Part shown: positions 7,110 to 12,023 of the stretch, in pieces
Numbering within the stretch: position 1 is the first letter of the stretch
Layout: every line of letters starts with the position of its first letter
NCBI GenBank assembly: GCA_037447655.1
Contig: JBBHKE010000159.1
Coordinates: forward strand, 243,329 to 255,351
DNA: 12,023 bases
DNA from: Zygnema cylindricum
Lineage: Eukaryota > Streptophyta > Zygnematophyceae > Zygnematales > Zygnemataceae
Direction: 5' to 3'
Notes under the pieces: generated by a model
What the model was told of the DNA's origin: nothing
The model's database searches: none
Seen by the model: only the letters and a program-made list of their open reading frames with translations
Program-made: the position numbers and the translations under genes

Positions 7110-7702
7110 CCCAAATAGATTATGTTGGTAAGTGGCCACACTAGCCCAGTTGATACTGTGGGGGACCATCAATGTGGATTTGTCGATGATTGACGAGTAC
7201 GACAATAAATGTTTAACAGATACAAGATTTGACATTGACTTGATTATCCAACCAACGCTTTGAATCTTGTTAGTGTTCCCTAAATTTAGAATGCAAGTGG
7301 TACTGGAACTTCAAAGGGATATCTTACCATGGCAATCCAAAATGTTGAAGGAATTGTATTGGCGAAGGTTACGTGAACAATAGCATGCAGAGTAAACTAA
7401 TATGCCAGAGACAAAAGAGTAGTGGCTAGTTTTTGACCTCTAGAAATCAAAATTGTGCAACAAAAGGCACGAAATGAGAAATAACTATTGTGTTATGATT
7501 TTTGTACACGGTTCTAAGACAACTTGTGAGATTGCCACAACACATTTTTTTTTGTTTTGCGGTCACGTTAGAAATAAAGTTTTCAAACAAGTCGGTTTTC
7601 TAGAAAAATAAACTTATCGTGTAGGTCTTACCAAATCGACAGGACGAAATCGTTGTTTTCGAGGTTTTTAAGAAGATTGAAATGTGTCCTTGTCATTAGC
7701 AT

Positions 7703-7725
7703 GTACCATGACATTGTCATGGTAC
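7703..7725. repeat. Perfect inverted repeat, 11-base arms, 1-base spacer
   Basis: GTACCATGACA, a single T, then TGTCATGGTAC. The arms are exact reverse complements. The very short loop makes an RNA hairpin poor, so a palindromic protein-binding site or a cruciform-prone remnant is more likely. There is no poly-T tract next to it that would suggest a terminator. Confidence 0.9.
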
Positions 7726-8418
7726 GTGTCGATGACAGATCAATTGGTTGTTAAGAAATTCAACTTTGAGTTGCTTATTTTGAATAGCATATGAATGTTA
7801 CACATAACAAACCAACAAAAAGAAAACCAAAGAAGTGTACTTCATTGACCTTTTTGGCGAAGTTATTTGAAAAAGAACAAATGTCTATGACCTATTGTTT
7901 TGTCTCTTTTGTGCTGCTCACAATTGTTTTTAATAATGCGACTTTGGCGATTTGTATGAAATAGCAAAAGACGTTCCAATGACTACGAGTGTAATGCTTC
8001 AGCGATCTTAAAAGGTAGTCTTGTAATTTTAAAGCCAAGGGTGATTTGTCAATAGGACAAAAACTATAAGCTTTTTCAGCTTCATTTTGACATACACTAA
8101 GCAACTAGAAAGCAAAAGTTTGGGCGGATTTTTGTCCTTGTATACTCGATCGTTTCCGTTCTTTTTCCTGAATATTTAGTTATTCCACATTGGTGGTTTT
8201 AACGATTTTTGTTGTAATGTCTATTTTTAAGGGGTAAACATGTCACGGGCCTTAAGTAGAATTTCCGTAAAGATGATGGGGCGGATTTGATCACGTTGAA
8301 ACTACACGAATACATTGCGCGATTTGACGTATTGGTCGTGTTCTCGTCAGTAATATGTTTTCGTTTTGTGCAATTGGTCTAGGATGGTATGTATTGTTTA
8401 GTGCGAAGTAAGCGGTAT

Positions 8419-8440
8419 CGTGCACGAGGTCTAGTGCACG
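8419..8440. repeat. Inverted repeat, 7-base arms
   Basis: CGTGCAC, eight bases, GTGCACG. Each arm contains the self-complementary GTGCAC. It is short enough to occur by chance in this much DNA. Confidence 0.7.
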
Positions 8441-8628
8441 TTGATTTTTGGTAAAGATATGTCTTGGTAGGTGAAGCGTGTTTGTCCCGTACTGTAAAGG
8501 AGATCTTTTCTATGAGTAAGGGTGAGAGTAAGGAATAAAATCTTTGGCTCAATACATGAGTGTTTTGGCAAGTCCTTTACTCTTTAAGTGAGATATCGAT
8601 CCAATCCGAAACTTGTTTGAGAGTGTAG

Positions 8629-8796
8629 CTAATAAAGAAGAAAATTGATTATAGAGCAACAAGAATTAAAAGAGTTTGGTGTGACTATCATGGTTTTTAT
8701 TCAGATGACAAATGTAAAACCATAGAGGGCTATTCTTTAATATTTCGCAATGAAATTGTCAACTTAAAGCGCATGGCAGCTAGAATATTTGGGTGA
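8629..8796 (+). pseudogene. Possible gypsy-type gag Cys/His fragment
   Basis: The + strand is open from 8629 to the TGA at 8794-8796, with no ATG at its start. It contains WCDYHGFYSDDKC, a little later RNEIVNLKR. A Cys-x2-His ... Cys arrangement followed by an (R/K)xEI motif is seen near the end of many Ty3/gypsy gag proteins in plants. The usual second His is replaced by Asp here, and the spacing to the EI motif is longer than usual. No flanking gag or protease is recognisable, so this is a suggestion only. Confidence 0.35.
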
Positions 8797-9130
8797 CGCT
8801 AAGTATAGCCACAATTTACACGTAGACAAGAATACATATTCCAAGTGCTACAAAATATTCATATCTTCAGCTACAATCATGTTGACACTAATGATAGAAT
8901 AAATTACCACCTTCGAGCACTTTTCAAAACATTTAGTCATATTTAGGTTATACTTCGAATAAAAAGCAATTGAATATACTTTGAATGGTGCTTGGCGTTT
9001 GGACCTAACTAAGTTTTTTTCCCTACTTACGCACATAGGACCAAATTGTCGATTTCAAGAAGGAAGCCAACAAAGATAAAGCTAGAAGGCTACCAGTGAG
9101 TTGATGAATATGAAAAGCAAAGAGAATATA
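8797..9130. other. Unassigned intron sequence before the hAT element
   Basis: AT-rich sequence with no recognisable gene or repeat. A 62-codon - strand frame at 8848-9036 has no family resemblance. Confidence 0.6.
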
Positions 9131-9138
9131 CTAATTAC
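9131..9138. repeat. Target-site duplication of the hAT element, left copy
   Basis: CTAATTAC, repeated exactly at 10165-10172 directly after the right end of the element. Eight bases is the hallmark length of hAT insertion. Confidence 0.95.
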
Positions 9139-10164
9139 TAGTGTTGTGTATCGGTAAGGATTTGCCGATAACCGATATGGGCCTTTTTTCGGGTTGCCGA
9201 TAATCGATATATTGGTACGGTATATCGCCATCGGTGTTATCGCCGATAATTAACCGATAATATTGGTTGTTTATCGGCGATAACACCGATATCGATAACT
9301 ATCGACGATAATTGTACGGACCGTACAGATAAATGTACGGCCAGTACACTCAACTATATGTGTTATTCCCTGGACGGTCTGAAAATTCCAGGCCTTTTTT
9401 GGACCGTTTTTTAGACTGCTTTTTACACCGTTTTTAGATCATTTTTAGACCGTTTTTACATGGTTTTTCATACCGTTTTCTTGTCCGTTTTTAGACCGTA
9501 TTTATCTTTTTTTATTCCGGTTTTCAGACCGTTTTCAGTAGGGCATATTTGGTCCGTTTTTATGCCGTTTTGACCATTTTTAAGATCGTTTTTTTCTGGC
9601 CTTTTTTTCTGTTTTTTTTGGACCGTTTTTTATGATCGTTCTTTCTCGACTGGTATTTCGGTTCGTTCTTTTCACCGTTTTTTTAGTCCGCTCATCTGAC
9701 TGTTTTTTTCAGACCGTTTTTCAACAACGTTTTTCCGACCGTTTTTTTGACCGGTTTTATAGGTTTTTTTTCATACCTTCTTTTTCAGACCCTTTTTTCG
9801 AAAAAGTCGGACTTACAAATTTACAATGTAATTTATCTTTTTTGTTTCGGTGCTATAGTTTTAGAACTATAAAGTATTGTTTTAAATTTGTCAACGTTTA
9901 TGCGCTGTGCTGTCCGTAATAAATTTCAGTTAAACAGATATAGAACAGATTCTTATACGTGGCATGCCACGCTATATAAAGTCAAGAATATAATACAGTA
10001 TGTTATAAAGTACTACTGTATGCAAACTATATTTTTTTTAAGTTATCGCCGATATGGAATTTATTGGTCTCAGATCGATATATTGGGACCTCTGACCGTT
10101 CGATAACCGATAACTATCGGTATCGGTGTTAACGCTATAAATTTTTTACCGATTCACAACACTA
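9139..10164. mobile_element. Non-autonomous hAT transposon, 1026 bases
   Basis: The ends are inverted repeats matching at 18 of 19 positions: TAGTGTTGTGTATCGGTAA at 9139-9157, and the complement with one A at 10146-10164. It is flanked by the exact 8-base duplication CTAATTAC. The TAGTG start fits hAT ends. Both subterminal regions (about 9150-9300 and 10045-10135) are dense in TATCGG, CCGATA and CGATAA words in both orientations, so they can fold. The middle holds a T-rich array of CCGTTTTT motifs. There is no transposase gene; the 95-codon frame at 9632-9919 comes from the array. Mobilisation would need a transposase supplied from elsewhere. The exact target copies suggest it is younger than the copia remnant. 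Confidence 0.95.
9404..9750 (+). repeat. Array of ACCGTTTTT-like motifs inside the hAT element
   Basis: I count 12 exact CCGTTT words (AAACGG on the - strand), the first at 9404 and the last near 9739, and many near copies such as GATCGTTTTTT and GACTGTTTTTT. They are irregularly spaced and nearly all in one orientation. The typical context is (A/G)GACCGTTTTT. AAACGG is the known subterminal binding motif of the maize Ac transposase, a hAT member; that it acts here is an inference. Confidence 0.85.
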
Positions 10165-10172
10165 CTAATTAC
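10165..10172. repeat. Target-site duplication of the hAT element, right copy
   Basis: CTAATTAC, identical to 9131-9138. Confidence 0.95.
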
Positions 10173-11813
10173 ATAATTGATAAAGTAAAACATGATTTCT
10201 AATATTTTTTGTAACATACGAATTGAAAACCCTTTTTTTCTTGGGGCCACTTATTTACTTCAAAGTGAAACTTAAACGTCGATGAAATTTTCCAGACACG
10301 GAAAATATTTCCCGTTTAATAAACTGATGTTCCAGGGTTCACGGCAAAGTCTCACATCCGAGGACTGAGGAAAACATATCGATGCCTAGAGATTTCATAG
10401 AAGTGAATGTTTTTCATTCAATCTTGAGTGAAAAAGAAGTATACAAAAACTTTCTGGCTTTACCAAGAAAAGATCGTAAAATTTTCATACCAATGTGAGG
10501 ACTATATGGGCAAAAGATAGAATATGAATGCACGAATGTACATTAGTGAAGGGCTAGTGCGCATCTAACGCGAATGTTTTTTTTTTATCTCTACTTCGTT
10601 AGAAAGTGTGAGAGAACCAAACATAGTGGGGTCTTTTCGCAGAAAAAATGTCAACATGTTTCTTTTTCTACAATTTTCTGGTTCTTGTATTCTTTTATTT
10701 TTTTTATCACAAGAAAATACTCATTAATTCTTGAAGGTATGTTTAGTATATATTTACATTGTACATCGCCATTTTGATTTCAAAAGCACCACTCTTGGGT
10801 GGGCCGAGTGGTGATTTGGTATTGGGGTGTGTTTCAAAAGGATTTCTCTAACAAACGATTAGAAATGGAGTCACTTTATACAATTTTATACTTACGATAC
10901 AATTAGATTTTTAAAAACAAACATATCATGTTATCTATTGTTTCACATTTCCGATTGTAAAATAGACAAAAATGGAGAAAGGAGGGGTTGAAAAGGGGAG
11001 GGGCCAGGTCAAATACATGAATTACAAGAAAATCTAGTAGAAATTTGTATTTCGATTTTAGGGAGGGTGATGTTGTATAAAACCCCCACAAATTTACTTA
11101 CCAAGGATTGATACTCAATTATTTTTTGGTGTATTATCTTTTAGTACATCCTGACTAAATGACATTTTTGGGGGGAGGATGGGGAATAACCGTTGCTATA
11201 GAGATTTAGATGACAACCTGTTAACCGGTATAAATTTCCTTCATCCTTAAATTAACCTATAAAATGCTTAGCAGGAAATACCAAAAATACCCATTGGAAA
11301 TTGACTGGGCGATAAATCCATTCACAAAAATCTCGTTTTTATTGTCTCTCTACAATTATCAACAATGTTAACCACACTATTTAATTTAGAAAGACACTTC
11401 CAAGTCTACGTAATTTTGTACTCTTCACACTCCGATTGGTTAAAAGAAAAAAATATAAGACAAAGCAAGAAAAAAAATTATAACGGGAAAGAAAGAAAGG
11501 GAAAAAGATTCAAAAGGACACACACGCACACATTTATCAAGGGTTATAGTGGGGGACAATAACGAATTACATTGAATTGATAAATTCCTTAAGTTTTCAT
11601 ATGCCTTAGTTTTTGTGATGCAAGGAGACTGTTGGGTCAATTTCACCAGAAACAACTGAAACTTAATGAAAAAATCTGATTATCGACTTTTGAACGTGCC
11701 ACATTGAATAAAAAGACTTCCAAGTGTATTACTTAATTTAGTTTGGTGTATTCTCTTGAAATGGATGCTAACTGGGGAATGGTTCGTCGAGGTGGATGTT
11801 TTCGGTGGCACAG
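10173..11813 (+). other. Unassigned 3' part of the large intron
   Basis: No gene is seen. Open frames at 10574-10777, 10903-11091 and 11365-11655 are short, AT-driven and unlike known proteins. G-rich patches occur at about 10977-11006 (GGAGGGG, GGGGAGGGG) and 11169-11184. A hairpin at 10787-10813 is listed separately. A GACTTCCAAGT-type block recurs loosely at about 11390-11407 and 11715-11727. The end carries a CTAAC branch-like site at 11768-11772 and a weak pyrimidine context before CACAG. Confidence 0.6.
10787..10813 (+). repeat. 8-base-arm hairpin with a tRNA A-box-like word
   Basis: CACCACTC, eleven bases, GAGTGGTG. The right part, GGGCCGAGTGGTG, looks like the D-arm/A-box of plant tRNA-Ser/Leu, the kind of head that tRNA-derived SINEs carry. 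No B-box or tRNA fold follows, so neither a tRNA gene nor a full SINE can be called. Confidence 0.35.
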
Positions 11814-11885
11814 AATTTTAAATAACAACCAGTTGAGTGGAAGCATTCCATCGTCCATGGGTCAACTCTCAAAACTTGAGTATAT
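11814..11885 (+). CDS. Next internal exon encoding one leucine-rich repeat
   Basis: Again exactly 72 bases between CACAG and GTAAGA, phase 2 at both ends. The readable core is LNNNQLSGSIPSSMGQLSKL, an excellent plant LRR. Its first base A completes a Leu codon with the TT that ends the exon at 838-909, so the two repeats follow in register. By eye the two exons share roughly 60 percent of bases, with AATAACAAC or GTAACAAC, ATTCCA and TCCAT..GGT in common. No stop or frameshift is seen. The sequence agrees with an LRR receptor-like kinase ectodomain; a receptor-like protein without kinase is possible. Confidence 0.9.
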
Positions 11886-12014
11886 GTAAGACTGAATTAT
11901 GAGCAAAACCAATGTTCCACAGAAAGTGGGTTGAAAGTCGTTGGAAGTAAGGGCTTAAGGTTGGAGGGTTTGTTTGCAAAAAAATGAATCTTGGATACAA
12001 AACAGTAGTATTTT
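11886..12014 (+). repeat. Intron-start block shared with the previous LRR unit, copy 2
   Basis: It begins GTAAGACTGAATTATGAGC, continues AAAACCAATG, and carries the exact CAGTAGTATTTT at 12003-12014, aligning with 910-1032. This is the start of the next intron, which runs past the window edge. Confidence 0.75.
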
Positions 12015-12023
12015 ATTTCCAAG

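Larger units (their letters stand above)
7110..8628. other. Unassigned intron sequence
   Basis: No gene is supported. A + strand frame near 7150-7380 gives protein-like runs (TINVDLSMIDEYDNKCLTD, then VVLELQRDILPWQSKMLKEL) broken by stops, which I do not recognise. A 70-codon - strand frame at 7892-8104 and a roughly 70-codon open - strand stretch without ATG at about 8300-8510 are also unassigned. Two perfect inverted repeats at 7703-7725 and 8419-8440 are listed separately. This is probably decayed transposon DNA. Confidence 0.5.
910..11813 (+). other. About 10.9-kb intron between two LRR exons
   Basis: It starts with GTAAGA right after the first exon and ends with CACAG before the second. 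A branch-site-like CTAAC lies at 11768-11772, 42 bases before the second exon. Splicing the flanking exons joins TT to A, makes a Leu codon, and keeps the reading frame through two consecutive 24-residue repeats. The intron is filled with decayed transposable elements and tandem duplications, listed separately. A further LRR exon inside cannot be strictly excluded, but I saw none. RNA reads spanning 909 to 11814 would settle it. Confidence 0.75.

Noticed and set aside
7892-8104. 70-codon - strand frame beginning MLSVCQNEAEKAYSF
   Set aside because: It looks somewhat protein-like but I recognise no family, and no neighbouring frame extends it; left as unassigned.
9632-9919. 95-codon + strand open frame rich in Phe and Arg
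   Set aside because: It is generated by the CCGTTTTT array and its T-rich surroundings inside the hAT element; there is no domain.
10795-10860. tRNA gene or SINE starting GGGTGGGCCGAGTGGTG
   Set aside because: Only an A-box-like word and a hairpin; no B-box, no anticodon or T arm, no target duplication seen.

Overview
This is a stretch of a plant nuclear genome, most likely a seed plant; the sequence does not let me place it closer. The grounds are two perfect 72-base exons that each encode one plant-type leucine-rich repeat (LRR, motif LxxNxLxGxIPxxxGxLxxL), an intron of about 10.9 kb, and several decayed plant transposable elements (Ty1/copia and hAT types). The DNA is AT-rich, rich in simple repeats and local tandem duplications, and almost all retroelement reading frames carry stops and frameshifts.

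The only gene I would call functional is an LRR protein gene on the + strand, probably an LRR receptor-like kinase, of which this window holds two internal exons. They lie at 838-909 and 11814-11885. Both begin and end in phase 2, have consensus AG/GTAAG borders, and join in frame with a Leu codon across the junction. No kinase, signal peptide or membrane segment is in the window. Everything in 910-11813 reads as one intron, although a small unseen exon cannot be excluded.

Layout: 1-165 is a (CCCCT)n repeat and pyrimidine-rich DNA. 166-837 is the end of the preceding intron. 838-909 is the first LRR exon, and 910-1032 is intron-start sequence similar to that after the second exon. 1214-1640 is a pyrimidine-rich tract followed by a purine-rich one. 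About 1690-4300 is a decayed Ty1/copia retrotransposon on the - strand (gag, zinc knuckles, protease, integrase; no reverse transcriptase seen), with several small tandem duplications. 4661-4672 is a weak primer-binding-site-like motif. 4908-5761 is a second, - strand gag zinc-knuckle fragment that seems to be split by a small hAT-like element (5189-5656). 5742-6608 is charged, unassigned sequence with a 90-base in-frame duplication. 6669-6838 is a GAC-rich tract, and 6882-7109 is a 114-base tandem duplication. 7110-8628 is mostly unassigned. 8629-8796 is a possible gag-like Cys/His fragment. 9139-10164 is a complete non-autonomous hAT element with a perfect 8-base target duplication and an internal array of ACCGTTTTT-like motifs. 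10173-11813 is unassigned intron running up to the second exon.

I found no new biological system. The most interesting signals are the CCGTTT (AAACGG) array inside the hAT element, the intron start that looks better conserved between the two LRR units than the exons are, the nested insertion in the gag fragment, and the run of independent tandem duplications across one intron. All alignments were made by eye.
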